Assembly: GCA_000597885.1 (NCBI GenBank)
Contig: CP004371.1
Coordinates: forward strand, 1,876,501-1,940,500
Direction of reading: 5' to 3'
Source of the DNA: Flammeovirgaceae bacterium 311
GTDB taxonomy: Bacteria; Bacteroidota; Bacteroidia; Cytophagales; Cyclobacteriaceae
Length of the DNA stretch: 64,000 nt
Position 1 is the first letter of the stretch; each line of letters starts with the position of its first letter. Below are positions 1 to 8,247 of this stretch, piece after piece. The notes under the pieces are model-generated. The model saw nothing but the letters and a program-made list of their open reading frames with translations. It was not told where the DNA came from and searched no databases. Both the position numbers and the translations under genes were made by a program.

Positions 1-471
1 CTCCAGGCGGCGCTTTATAAAAAATTCAAGCCAGTCTGTCAGCGGCTCGTTGTTCTGGGGCAGTCGCCCTATGTAGTTATTGTGGCTAAGGCCATAGGTA
101 TCTGCCGAACAGCTGTGCAATTGTGCCAGCCCCTGCCCCAGCCGCTGCCAGTAATCTTTGCGGTGGGGACGGCTGTCCAGGTACTCCAGCAACAGAAAAT
201 ACCTCCCTTCTACCACTCCCAGCCCTATAACCTCAGGTACTGGCAGGGCTTTCGCTTCCCGCAGTAACGCCAGGCCTTTTGCTTCGGCCTCAAACATTTC
301 AGCTTCGGCGGTATCATTCCACTTAATAAAAAACTCCCCTCCACTGGTTTTCAAATATATGGTTTGGTTAATGCAGCCCCCGCCCTTCATTTGCATATCC
401 AGCAGTTGGAGCTCCTGACCGGTGGCGATAAAGAGGGCCTGCTCAAGAAACTGGTTGGGGCTATCGAACAT
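1..471 (-). CDS. Fructosamine/ketosamine-3-kinase family protein, 3' end cut by window edge
   Basis: The frame is open from an ATG at 471 to the window edge, giving the first 157 residues. I translated it by hand. Visible family features are a GGGCINQT glycine-rich segment, a FIKWN nucleotide-binding lysine strand, a VPEVIGLG turn, the LLLEYL hinge, and a later SADTYGLSHNNYIG block followed by WLEFFIKRRLE. These are typical of the fructosamine kinase (FN3K, aminoglycoside-phosphotransferase-like) family. The family phosphorylates the third carbon of ketosamines on glycated proteins so that the adduct decays. The start overlaps the 3' end of the LMW phosphatase by 11 bp, so the two genes are almost certainly co-transcribed. 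The C-terminal catalytic half lies outside the window. Confidence 0.88.
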   Translation of the reverse strand, partial: MFDSPNQFLEQALFIATGQELQLLDMQMKGGGCINQTIYLKTSGGEFFIKWNDTAEAEMFEAEAKGLALLREAKALPVPEVIGLGVVEGRYFLLLEYLDSRPHRKDYWQRLGQGLAQLHSCSADTYGLSHNNYIGRLPQNNEPLTDWLEFFIKRRLE

Positions 472-1042
472 GGGACGGCAGCTTGTGCTTACGAACCACA
501 AAACTGATAAAGTTTTCAATGGTGCGGTCAAGGATATCAAACACCTCCTGGAATCCCTCTTCTCCCCCATAATAAGGATCGGGTACGGCCAGATTTGGGG
601 TTAAGGGATCACGGGGGTTATCTGCCAGGGGATCAATATTGGTATAAGGCTGGTTTTCATTAGCGGTATTATGGGGCTGGGCACCGGGTTCAAAATCGCG
701 CATCAGGTAAATGCGGCCACCCAGTGCTACATCAGCTTCGGCCAGGGTGTTTAGTATTTCCATGTTCTCAGCATCCATAGCCAGTACATAATGATAGTAC
801 TGTAAATCAGGTGTAGTTACCTGGCGGGCCGAGTGAGCTATTTTGATCCCCATTCGTTCAACGGTACTGATGGTGCGTCTGTCAGCAGGGCCGCCCACAT
901 GGTAATCGCCAGTACCGGCAGAGTCTGCCTCAAAATAATCCGCTAATCCCTTTTCTGCAATTTTATGATGAAAGATGGCTTCTGCCATGGGTGACCGGCA
1001 TATGTTGCCCAGGCACACAAACAGTACTTTTATTTTATCCAT
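461..1042 (-). CDS. Low-molecular-weight protein tyrosine phosphatase family protein
   Basis: A 193-residue protein. The CX5RS phosphate loop is CLGNICRS at residues 10-17 (nucleophile C10, R16), and the general-acid loop DPYYGG has D155 as the acid. The family is usually about 150-160 residues. The excess is a polar, proline- and asparagine-rich insert at about residues 117-152, just before the acid loop. The gene is translationally coupled to a fructosamine kinase homologue (11-bp overlap). LMW phosphatases are known to act on ribulosamine 5-phosphates as well as phosphotyrosine. With this neighbour, sugar-phosphate deglycation is a plausible job, though that is inference. Cytoplasmic, with no signal peptide. 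Confidence 0.9.
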   Translation of the reverse strand: MDKIKVLFVCLGNICRSPMAEAIFHHKIAEKGLADYFEADSAGTGDYHVGGPADRRTISTVERMGIKIAHSARQVTTPDLQYYHYVLAMDAENMEILNTLAEADVALGGRIYLMRDFEPGAQPHNTANENQPYTNIDPLADNPRDPLTPNLAVPDPYYGGEEGFQEVFDILDRTIENFISFVVRKHKLPSHVR

Positions 1043-1341
1043 GAATTGATCTGGATTTGGTTAAAAAATTTATTCCATACAAGCATAACCTGCAAAAGCA
1101 CCTGTAGTTTAGCTGTTTTACAATCGTTAAGACAAAGGCAAACCTATTCAGACTGCAGTAAGAGCCGTATTTTGCAGGTGACCGGGGCAGCAGTTAATCG
1201 GTAAGCGAAAACTATATAAAAAAAGGAAATTCCACTTTCAGCAGATATTTTCTTTATTTTTTAAAGTGATAAACAACCTCTAATACAGGTACTTAGCAAT
1301 CAAAAGATGCTGCTTTAAAAAAAATTTAAATTATTTTATTT

Positions 1342-1464
1342 AACAGGGGTTACCTCTGGTGGGGCTTACGGTATAAAGAAGTACATAACACACTTATTCA
1401 TACACCTGTTTAACATCTATTAAGCATTAAGCCTCTCTTAGTTTTAAGAGAGGTTTTCTTTTTT
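1342..1464 (+). ncRNA. Candidate small RNA ending in an intrinsic terminator
   Basis: A strong terminator at 1432-1464 has no plus-strand gene upstream, because the nearest upstream gene is divergent. Just before it, aacagg (1342-1347) can pair with cctgtt (1405-1410), closing an RNA of about 70 nt with an open interior. A long closed structure followed by a terminator resembles a free small RNA such as a 6S-type molecule. I could not confirm a family. The 5' end is a guess and may lie further upstream, in the AT-rich stretch 1200-1340. Confidence 0.35.
1432..1464 (+). terminator. Rho-independent terminator with no upstream gene
   Basis: The perfect 9-bp stem cctctctta (1432-1440) / taagagagg (1445-1453) has a 4-nt loop and is followed by a T-rich tract to 1464. 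It lies between the divergent phosphatase and enoyl-CoA hydratase genes. Confidence 0.75.
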
Positions 1465-1521
1465 ACTTCCCGCCCATTTTATTCATCTTAGGCCCTGAAT
1501 TAAATTTTTCGCCTACGCCAC

Positions 1522-2301
1522 ATGCAAGCAGAATTCATTACCGTTACGCCCCAATACCGCAAACACATTGCCCTCATTGCCCTGAACCGCCCAAAGGAGC
1601 TCAACGCCCTTAATCTGCAGCTGATGGGTGAGTTACGCGATGCCCTGACTACGCTGGACGAAGACGACTCCGTGCGTGTAATAGTGCTAACCGGAAACGA
1701 ACGGGCCTTTGCAGCAGGTGCAGACATTAAGCAGATGGCCGGCAAAGGAGCCATTGACATGGCAAAAGTTGATCAGTTCAGCACCTGGGATAAGATTAAG
1801 CGCACCAAAAAGCCCCTGATAGCAGCTGTATCGGGCTTTGCCCTGGGAGGTGGCTGCGAGCTGGCCATGACCTGCGATATGATCGTAGCCTCAGAAACTG
1901 CCCAGTTTGGCCAACCCGAAATAAAAATTGGCGTGATGCCCGGTGCCGGCGGTACCCAGCGGCTCACCCGCGCCATCGGCAAAGCAAGGGCAATGGAACT
2001 GGTGTTAACAGGCAAATTCATTTCCGCCCAGGAAGCCCTAAGCTGGGGTCTGGTAAACCGGGTAGTGCCGGTAGAGTTGTACCTGCAAAGCGCTATGGAG
2101 CTGGCAGAGGAAATCGCACAGATGTCGCCCATTGCTACCCAGATGGCTAAAGAATCCGTAAACCATGCCTATGAAAGCAGCCTTAGCGAAGGACTCTATT
2201 TCGAGCGCAAAAACTTTTACCTCCTTTTTGCCTCCGAAGATCAGAAAGAAGGCATGAATGCCTTTATCGAAAAACGCCAGCCGGATTTTAAAGGGAGATA
2301 A
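1522..2301 (+). CDS. Enoyl-CoA hydratase/isomerase (crotonase) family protein
   Basis: A 259-residue protein of full crotonase length. The oxyanion-hole segments are AFAAGADIKQM (about 62-72) and SGFALGGGCELAM (about 104-116). Both catalytic glutamates of true hydratases are present: E113 in GGGCEL and E133 in FGQPEI. The PGAGGTQRL block follows. These features favour hydration of trans-2-enoyl-CoA in fatty-acid or amino-acid degradation over an isomerase-only role. The gene stands alone, with repeats and a possible small RNA on either side, so the exact pathway cannot be read from context. Confidence 0.92.
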   Translation: MQAEFITVTPQYRKHIALIALNRPKELNALNLQLMGELRDALTTLDEDDSVRVIVLTGNERAFAAGADIKQMAGKGAIDMAKVDQFSTWDKIKRTKKPLIAAVSGFALGGGCELAMTCDMIVASETAQFGQPEIKIGVMPGAGGTQRLTRAIGKARAMELVLTGKFISAQEALSWGLVNRVVPVELYLQSAMELAEEIAQMSPIATQMAKESVNHAYESSLSEGLYFERKNFYLLFASEDQKEGMNAFIEKRQPDFKGR

Positions 2302-2409
2302 TGTACTAATTGATCAGTGTGACGGTTCGCCGCTGCGACTAACGTGCTAATTGTGGGGCAGTGGGAGAATTGATCTGCTGTTGATGGTATCATTCAGCGG
2401 CCTTTGTAG

Positions 2410-2430
2410 CGTCGTTGTACCACAACGACG
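2410..2430. repeat. REP-like palindrome, family A (variant loop)
   Basis: cgtcgttgt / acaacgacg are perfect arms around a 3-nt centre, flanked by gtag on the left and tggt on the right, exactly as in the other family A copies. The arm interior differs from the other copies but still pairs. Confidence 0.6.
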
Positions 2431-2538
2431 TGGTAGCGTTGAAAACTACCCGATGATGCGCATAGATTAATCAGAAACAACACCGGATCTTAAGCAGGAT
2501 TATATTTAATAAGAAACTGGCTACCTCCTTGTACCACC

Positions 2539-2554
2539 TCGATGCATGCATCGA
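2539..2554. repeat. REP-like palindrome, family A
   Basis: tcgatgcatgcatcga is a perfect palindrome. The left flank accac matches the inverted orientation of the family. Confidence 0.6.
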
Positions 2555-2655
2555 CGAAACAGGGTCTCGGTATAAAATTACCCGCAGCAGACTACTTCTC
2601 CCACTGCCCCAGTTAGCACATTGGTACATTACGTAATTTGCACATTAAACTACTC

Positions 2656-2686
2656 TTGCATTCCTCCCCCGCCTCTCCTACCTTTG
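2656..2686 (+). promoter_or_regulatory. Bacteroidota-type promoter for the peroxiredoxin gene
   Basis: A -33 TTG at 2656-2658, a 20-nt spacer and a -7 box TACCTTTG at 2679-2686 match the TTTG/TTG-N19-21-TAnnTTTG consensus of Bacteroidota sigma-ABfr. Transcription would begin about 75-80 nt before the start codon. Confidence 0.55.
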
Positions 2687-2771
2687 CAGCCGGATTTTTA
2701 CAGTACTGAAATTTTGGGACCGGCGCTGCTGGTTCTTTTGCACAATAACAACCTAACAATTCATCAGTTTT

Positions 2772-3404
2772 ATGGCATCATTAGTTGGAAAAAAAGCTCC
2801 ACTATTTAGCGCTCCTGCTGTTATTAACGGCGAAGAAATCGTAGACAACTTCTCTCTTGACCAGTTCATTGGCAAGAAGTACGTGGTGTTCTACTTCTAT
2901 CCGAAAGATTTTACATTTGTTTGTCCAACTGAAATTCATGCTTTCCAGGAAAAACTGGCTCAGTTTGAGCAGCGTGATGTGGCGATTGTAGGCTGCTCCT
3001 GCGACACTGAAGAAAGCCACCTGGCCTGGCTGAACGTACCGAAAGAACATGGCGGTATCCAGGGTGTAACCTACCCTATCGTTGCTGACTCTGCCAAAAC
3101 CATTGCCCATAACTTTGGTGTACTGGCCGGCGACTGGAACTACGACGAGGAAGGTAACCTGCAGTTCGAAGGCAAGCCTGTTGCATACCGCGGCAGTTTC
3201 CTGATCGATCTGGAAGGTGTTGTCCGTCATGCCACCATCAACGATCTGCCACTGGGCCGCAACATCGACGAAATGATCCGTCTGGTAGATGCCCTGCGTC
3301 ACGTTGAGAAATTTGGCGAGGTATGCCCTGCTAACTGGGAAGAAGGCAAACAGGCCATGAACGCTACCCGCCAGGGTGTAGCCGAGTACCTGTCGAACAA
3401 CTGA
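2772..3404 (+). CDS. 2-Cys peroxiredoxin (AhpC/Prx1 type)
   Basis: A 210-residue cytoplasmic peroxidase. The peroxidatic cysteine is C51 in DFTFVCPTE and the resolving cysteine is C185 in GEVCPANW, which is the typical 2-Cys arrangement of the AhpC/Prx1 class. It reduces hydrogen peroxide and alkyl hydroperoxides and is recycled by thioredoxin or AhpF. No ahpF is adjacent. A consensus promoter lies upstream and an intrinsic terminator downstream, so it is a single-gene transcript. There is no Shine-Dalgarno, as is usual in this phylum. Codon use looks highly biased, which suggests strong expression. Confidence 0.95.
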   Translation: MASLVGKKAPLFSAPAVINGEEIVDNFSLDQFIGKKYVVFYFYPKDFTFVCPTEIHAFQEKLAQFEQRDVAIVGCSCDTEESHLAWLNVPKEHGGIQGVTYPIVADSAKTIAHNFGVLAGDWNYDEEGNLQFEGKPVAYRGSFLIDLEGVVRHATINDLPLGRNIDEMIRLVDALRHVEKFGEVCPANWEEGKQAMNATRQGVAEYLSNN

Positions 3405-3469
3405 TTTGTACTTAATGCCCAGCTCCGGAAGAGTTTCTCTTTCGGGAACAGCGCATAAACTATAGAGAG

Positions 3470-3494
3470 AGCCGGCCCCAAAGCCGGCTTTTTT
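3470..3494 (+). terminator. Intrinsic terminator after the peroxiredoxin gene
   Basis: The stem agccggc (3470-3476) / gccggct (3483-3489) has a 6-nt loop and runs into a T run. It ends only about 15 bp before the waaA start. Confidence 0.85.
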
Positions 3495-3497
3495 CGT

Positions 3498-3505
3498 TAA
3501 ATTTG
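3498..3505 (+). promoter_or_regulatory. Possible -7 box right at the waaA start
   Basis: TAAATTTG matches TAnnTTTG and lies 4 bp before the ATG, so a transcript from it would be leaderless or nearly so. No -33 element is visible, because the upstream DNA is the terminator hairpin. Weak call. Confidence 0.25.
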
Positions 3506-3509
3506 GCCC

Positions 3510-4760
3510 ATGATGCTCCAGAAGTGGCTTTACACCCTTGGCCTTGGCGGCTACCGCACAGTTTTAAAGCTGGCTGCTCCGCTGCACCCTAAAGCAAAAA
3601 AAATGCTGGAAGGGCGGCAACAGCTGCCGGAACGCATCCGTACAGCCATGCTGGGTAATACAGCCCCGGTGGTGTGGTTTCACTGTGCCTCCCTGGGAGA
3701 GTTTGAACAGGGCCGACCGGTTATGGAAGCCCTGCGCCGGGAGTTTCCGGAGTATAAAATATTCCTGACTTTCTTTTCACCCTCAGGCTACGAAATCAGG
3801 AAAGACTACAACGGGGCCGACTGGATCTTTTACCTGCCACTGGATTCTGCCGGCAATGCCAGCCAGCTGCTGGAAGCAGTTAATCCAAGCCTGGCTGTAT
3901 TTGTTAAATACGAGTTCTGGTACTACTACCTGCAGGAGCTCCATAAGCGGAACACACCTACCCTGCTAATCTCCGCCATCTTCCGCTCTAACCAGTTATT
4001 TTTCAGGCCTCATGGAAGCTTTTACCGGCAAATGCTCGATTATTTCAGCCAGTTGTTCGTGCAGAATGAGGAGTCGGCCAGGCTGCTGAAGGAAATTGGG
4101 GTGCAGCATGTAAGCATAGCAGGTGATACTCGTTTTGACAGGGTACTCACCATTAGCCGGCAGGCCAAAGCTGTTCCCCTGGCAAAGGCTTTTGCAGCTG
4201 ATAAACCAGTAATGGTTGTTGGCAGCAGCTGGCCGGCCGATATAGAGGTACTGGCGCCCCTGGTGCAGCAGTATCGGGGAAGGGTAAAGTTTATCATAGC
4301 ACCCCATGAGATGGGCGAAAGCGGGCTGCAGCATACTGAAAAGATGTTTGCAGCTACAACAGTGCGCTACACCAACACCACTCCTGCAGAGGCCGCAACG
4401 GCAGAAGTACTGCTGATCGATACCATTGGTCTCCTTTCGTCGCTCTATGCATTGGGCACCTGGGCTTATGTAGGCGGTAGTTTTGGTAAAGGCCTCCATA
4501 ATACGCTCGAGGCTGCCGTTTGGGGCATCCCGGTATTCTTCGGAAATCGCAATTACCTCAAATTTGCCGAAGCCAGAGAACTTATTGACGTGGAAGCTGC
4601 CTATGCAATTGCAGATTCTGCAGAACTCTTGGCTATTTTTGGCGTTTTGTTTGATAATGAGCAGAAGCGAAAAGCTGCCGGCGAGGCTGCTGCCCGCTAT
4701 GTGGCAGCGCAGGCGGGTGCCACCGAAAAAATCATTCAGTATTGCAAAAGTATACTATGA
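3510..4760 (+). CDS. waaA: 3-deoxy-D-manno-octulosonic-acid (Kdo) transferase
   Basis: A 416-residue GT30-type glycosyltransferase that transfers Kdo to lipid A precursor at the inner membrane. Family features are the N-terminal WFHCASLGEFEQGRPV block (residues about 56-71), TFFSPSGYE, the YEFWYYYL segment, and the C-terminal nucleotide-sugar site YVGGSFGKGLHNTLE with its HNTLEAAVWGIPV continuation. Two tandem ATGs (3510, 3513) can start it. The last codons overlap the ATGA start of rsgA, so the two are translationally coupled. Presence of this gene shows an LPS-bearing outer membrane. Confidence 0.95.
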   Translation: MMLQKWLYTLGLGGYRTVLKLAAPLHPKAKKMLEGRQQLPERIRTAMLGNTAPVVWFHCASLGEFEQGRPVMEALRREFPEYKIFLTFFSPSGYEIRKDYNGADWIFYLPLDSAGNASQLLEAVNPSLAVFVKYEFWYYYLQELHKRNTPTLLISAIFRSNQLFFRPHGSFYRQMLDYFSQLFVQNEESARLLKEIGVQHVSIAGDTRFDRVLTISRQAKAVPLAKAFAADKPVMVVGSSWPADIEVLAPLVQQYRGRVKFIIAPHEMGESGLQHTEKMFAATTVRYTNTTPAEAATAEVLLIDTIGLLSSLYALGTWAYVGGSFGKGLHNTLEAAVWGIPVFFGNRNYLKFAEARELIDVEAAYAIADSAELLAIFGVLFDNEQKRKAAGEAAARYVAAQAGATEKIIQYCKSIL

Positions 4761-5698
4761 GCGAATTACTACGCGGCAGGGTTATTAAATCAACAGGCCT
4801 TTGGTATGAGGTAGAAGACGAGCAGGGTCAGCGCTGGACGGCAAGGCTGCGTGGCAAATTCAAGATAAAAGACCTGAATGTAACCAATCCCCTTGCCGTT
4901 GGCGATTGGGTAAAACTGGAGCCGCTCGAAGAAGCCGGCGGTGATGAGCAGGCTGTTATCACAGATATTGAGCCCCGCCAGAACTACCTTATCCGCCGCA
5001 GCATTCACAACAAGCATAAATCACACATCCTTGCAGCCAACCTCGATCAGGCTGTGCTGATCGCCACCCTGGCTCAGCCCCGTACCTCCCTGGGTTTTAT
5101 CGACCGCTTCCTGGTATCGGCAGAGGCTTACCGCATTCCCGCTGTGATTGTATTCAATAAAAAAGACCTGCTCAAAGAAAAGGGGCACGCCTACCTGCAG
5201 GAGCTCATGGCCATATACGAGCCACTCGGCTATACCTGCATTGCTATTTCGGCCAAAGAGCAAAGCGGCATCGATACCTTTAACCAGCTGCTGGAAGGTA
5301 AGCTTAGCCTGCTCTCCGGCCACAGTGGTGTTGGTAAAAGTACCCTGCTCAATAAAATATCGCCGGAAGCAAACCAGAAAACGGCCGAAATCAGCTCATT
5401 TGCCAATAAAGGAACCCACACCACCACCTTTGCGGAAATGTTTCAGGTGAGCAGTACTACCTGGGTAATTGATACTCCCGGTATTAAGGAGCTGGGCCTG
5501 GCCGACATGGAAGACGATCCGCTGGACCATTATTTTCCTGAAATGAGGGCGCTAATGGGCGAGTGCCGTTTTAACAACTGCACCCATACCCACGAACCCG
5601 ACTGTGCTGTTATGGATGCCGTTGAAGCAGGCAAGATTGCTCCCTCCCGCTACGACAGCTATATCGGTATGCTGGGAGAAGAAGAAAATCACAGATAA
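4757..5698 (+). CDS. rsgA: Ribosome small-subunit-dependent GTPase A
   Basis: I place the start at the ATG at 4757, which overlaps the waaA stop as ATGA, rather than at the TTG at 4742. This gives 313 residues. An N-terminal OB-fold (about 1-75) precedes a circularly permuted GTPase domain with motifs in the order NKKD (134-137), P-loop GHSGVGKS (188-195) and DTPG (239-242). The C-terminal zinc knuckle has C270, C275, a histidine (H277 or H279) and C283. RsgA checks 30S maturation and releases when GTP is hydrolysed. Pairing with waaA is by position only; no functional link is known. Confidence 0.95.
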   Translation: MSELLRGRVIKSTGLWYEVEDEQGQRWTARLRGKFKIKDLNVTNPLAVGDWVKLEPLEEAGGDEQAVITDIEPRQNYLIRRSIHNKHKSHILAANLDQAVLIATLAQPRTSLGFIDRFLVSAEAYRIPAVIVFNKKDLLKEKGHAYLQELMAIYEPLGYTCIAISAKEQSGIDTFNQLLEGKLSLLSGHSGVGKSTLLNKISPEANQKTAEISSFANKGTHTTTFAEMFQVSSTTWVIDTPGIKELGLADMEDDPLDHYFPEMRALMGECRFNNCTHTHEPDCAVMDAVEAGKIAPSRYDSYIGMLGEEENHR

Positions 5699-5752
5699 TT
5701 TCACCTTTTAATTAGCAGTCCGTTCAAACCTTCCACTGCTGCACCCGTTATC

Positions 5753-5784
5753 CTGATAGTAGCACTTTTCCCATATACTATCAG
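5753..5784. terminator. Possible hairpin terminator after rsgA
   Basis: The perfect arms ctgatagta / tactatcag are separated by a 14-nt loop, and no T tract follows. It may act as a weak terminator or an mRNA end. Confidence 0.3.
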
Positions 5785-5816
5785 AATAACATAGTTTTTT
5801 CAGCTAAAAGGTTTGT

Positions 5817-8144
5817 ATGAAAACAATTCTACCTCACCATCGCTGCAATTTTTTAGCCTGGGCTATATTATTGTTTACCGGAATATTGATCTCTAATCCG
5901 GTGTTTAGCCAGCAAAGTAGCCGTCGCCTCGTTAACAAAGGCAGCAACGGAGCCCCCTTCGGATTTTTTGAATATCTGCCAGCTACTTACTCCTCCACCA
6001 GCGAAAAAAAACCACTTATCATTTACCTGCACGGTGCCGGGGAGATTGGCAATGGCACCAGCGACCTCACTAAAATGAGACAGCGGGCCCTGCCCAAGCT
6101 GTTACAAAACGGCAAAGAAATTGGCTTTGTAGTAATTGCACCACAGGCCTCGAGCTGGTGGCATTACCACGACCTGATGCCCATGCTGAACTGGATCAAA
6201 CAAAACTATAACATAGATCCTGAACGCATCTATTTAACAGGTATCAGCATGGGCGGTACCAAAGCCTGGGATTTTGCAGGCGACCATCCCGAACAGTTCG
6301 CTGCTGTTAGTCCCCTTGGCGCCGATGCCCGTAACCAGGATGTCTGCCGCCTAAGCAACGTACCGGTGTGGGCCTTTCATGGCGCTTACGACAATGTATA
6401 TCCTGCCAGCTCCATGACTGCAGCCATTAATATGCTGAATAAAAATTGTAATCCTGTTGCCAGCCCTGCCGCAAAAGGAACAGTATACAGCAACCGGGGC
6501 CACGATGATCTATGGGACTATGTGTATAACGGCACCTATGGCGACGACCTTTATAAATGGATGCTGCAATATCGTAAAACCGGCACATCCACACCTCCTG
6601 CCAACAAGGCGCCGGTGGCCAATGCAGGACCCGATCTTAATATACAACTGCCTGCAAATTCTGTTACCATCAATGGTTCCGGATCAGACGCTGACGGCAG
6701 CGTTAGCACCTACTGGTGGACCAAGATAAGCGGCCCTGCCGCCAAGCTTAGCCGGACCACTTCTGCCTCCATGTATGCCTACGAGCTGGTAGCGGGCACT
6801 TATGAATTTGAGTTGAAGGTAACCGACAATGATGGTGCCGTCGCCAGGGACCGTATGAAGCTTACCGTACGGGAAGCTGATGAAACCAATCCTCCTGCAG
6901 CAACAGCAGGGCTAAACTATAAATATTACGAAGGCGACTGGAGCATGCTGCCAAACTTTGGCTCGCTAAGTCCTAAAAAAACCGGTACAGTGGCTAACTT
7001 CAGCCTGTTGCCCAAAAGCAGGGGTAGCCAGTTTGCCTTTGTGTTCGATGGCTACATCAAAATAGCAACCGCCGGCACCTATACTTTTTACACCCAAAGT
7101 GACGATGGAAGCAAACTGTATATCAACGGAAAGGAAATAGTTAATAATGACGGATTACACTCCCTGCGGGAGAGATCAGGATCTGTGTACTTAACGGCAG
7201 GTTCCCATCCTATCAGGGTAACTTACTTTGAGCGCTACGGTAGTGTGGAAACCCTGAATGTACTGTATAAGGGACCCGGGATCAGCAAGCAAAAAATTCC
7301 GGCAGATGTGCTTGGCACAAGCGGCAGTTCAACGCCTACACCACCTCCTTCAGCAACTGCCGGCCTCAATTACAAATATTATGAAGGTAGCTGGAGCGTA
7401 CTGCCTGATTTCAGCAAGTTACAGGCTAAGAGAACAGGTACAGTAAGCAATTTCAGCCTGGCGCCCAGAAAAGCAAACAACCTCTATGGCTTTGTTTTTG
7501 AAGGTTACGTAAAGATATCAACCGCCGGCACCTATACTTTTTACACCCAAAGTGACGACGGTAGCAAACTGTATATTAATGGAAATCAGATCGTAAACAA
7601 TGATGGTGCACATCCGCTAAGGGAACGCTCCGGAACTGTAACACTGGCAGCAGGCTCCTACCCGATCAAAGTTACCTACTTTGACCGCTACGGATCTGAT
7701 GATTTGCTGATTGTAAAATACAGCGGTCCGGGCCTTAGCAAAAGAGTAATACCTGATGCTGTGCTTAGCACCGGCAGCGGCACCAACACAAGCAGTGTAA
7801 CGGCTCTTATGGCGGAAGCAGCAGATGATGAAGCTGCGCCTGAAGGGACAGAACCAGAACCAGAGATAAATGAGGCAGCAAACTTTACAGAAACGCTGCA
7901 GCTGCTGAACAACCCCGTATCTGATGGCAGGCTGCTGATTTCAGGAAGCAGCACTGAAATACTGGAAGAAGGCGAGGTACTGATATATGATATCGCTGGC
8001 AGAAAATACAACTCTTTAGTGGTACAGGGAGCCTCGGCGAATACCTGGGAAGTAAGCACCCGGCACCTGCATCGCGGCATTTATGTGCTGTTACTCAAAC
8101 AAACCGATGGCCGGGAACAGCGGCTGCGCTTTATACAGCGATAA
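5817..8144 (+). CDS. Secreted alpha/beta-hydrolase esterase with PKD and two PA14 domains, T9SS substrate
   Basis: A 775-residue exported protein. A signal peptide covers about residues 1-31. The hydrolase domain (about 36-255) has LHGAGE, the nucleophile elbow GISMGG with S144, and probable acid D192 and base H229, like the feruloyl-esterase/LpqC carbohydrate esterases. A PKD-type domain (about 265-352) follows, then two PA14-like domains (about 363-497 and 513-650). The C-terminal sorting domain (about 690-775) has an LNNPVSDGRL start and an IYDIAGRK strand. PA14 and PKD modules usually bind glycans, so a polysaccharide deacylase anchored or released by T9SS is likely. The two PA14 domains share 39 identical nucleotides (7067-7105 and 7520-7558). 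Confidence 0.88.
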   Translation: MKTILPHHRCNFLAWAILLFTGILISNPVFSQQSSRRLVNKGSNGAPFGFFEYLPATYSSTSEKKPLIIYLHGAGEIGNGTSDLTKMRQRALPKLLQNGKEIGFVVIAPQASSWWHYHDLMPMLNWIKQNYNIDPERIYLTGISMGGTKAWDFAGDHPEQFAAVSPLGADARNQDVCRLSNVPVWAFHGAYDNVYPASSMTAAINMLNKNCNPVASPAAKGTVYSNRGHDDLWDYVYNGTYGDDLYKWMLQYRKTGTSTPPANKAPVANAGPDLNIQLPANSVTINGSGSDADGSVSTYWWTKISGPAAKLSRTTSASMYAYELVAGTYEFELKVTDNDGAVARDRMKLTVREADETNPPAATAGLNYKYYEGDWSMLPNFGSLSPKKTGTVANFSLLPKSRGSQFAFVFDGYIKIATAGTYTFYTQSDDGSKLYINGKEIVNNDGLHSLRERSGSVYLTAGSHPIRVTYFERYGSVETLNVLYKGPGISKQKIPADVLGTSGSSTPTPPPSATAGLNYKYYEGSWSVLPDFSKLQAKRTGTVSNFSLAPRKANNLYGFVFEGYVKISTAGTYTFYTQSDDGSKLYINGNQIVNNDGAHPLRERSGTVTLAAGSYPIKVTYFDRYGSDDLLIVKYSGPGLSKRVIPDAVLSTGSGTNTSSVTALMAEAADDEAAPEGTEPEPEINEAANFTETLQLLNNPVSDGRLLISGSSTEILEEGEVLIYDIAGRKYNSLVVQGASANTWEVSTRHLHRGIYVLLLKQTDGREQRLRFIQR

Positions 8145-8188
8145 CACAGCATAATTTTCGAAGACTCAATCATAACTGTGTTCTACTA

Positions 8189-8227
8189 AAAGGTTCCTGC
8201 TGAAAAGAGCAGGAACCTTTCTTTTTT
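8189..8227 (+). terminator. Intrinsic terminator after the PA14 esterase
   Basis: A 13-bp perfect stem (8189-8201 / 8208-8220) with a gaaaag loop is followed by cttttttat. It separates this gene from the convergent GT2 gene that ends at 8248. Confidence 0.88.
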
Positions 8228-8247
8228 ATACATGCTGATTAATAGCA

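Larger units (their letters stand above)
2302..2640. repeat. Repeat-rich intergenic region
   Basis: This non-coding stretch between the hydratase and peroxiredoxin genes holds two palindromes of the cGTCG...CGACg family (2410-2430, 2539-2554). It also has a piece reading cggttcgccgctgcga, whose reverse complement recurs inside the IS1 remnant at 56963-56979. Several gtgctaat/attagcac motifs are present and also turn up at 15160-15177, 36126-36138 and 43812-43850. I see no open frame of substance. Confidence 0.6.
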
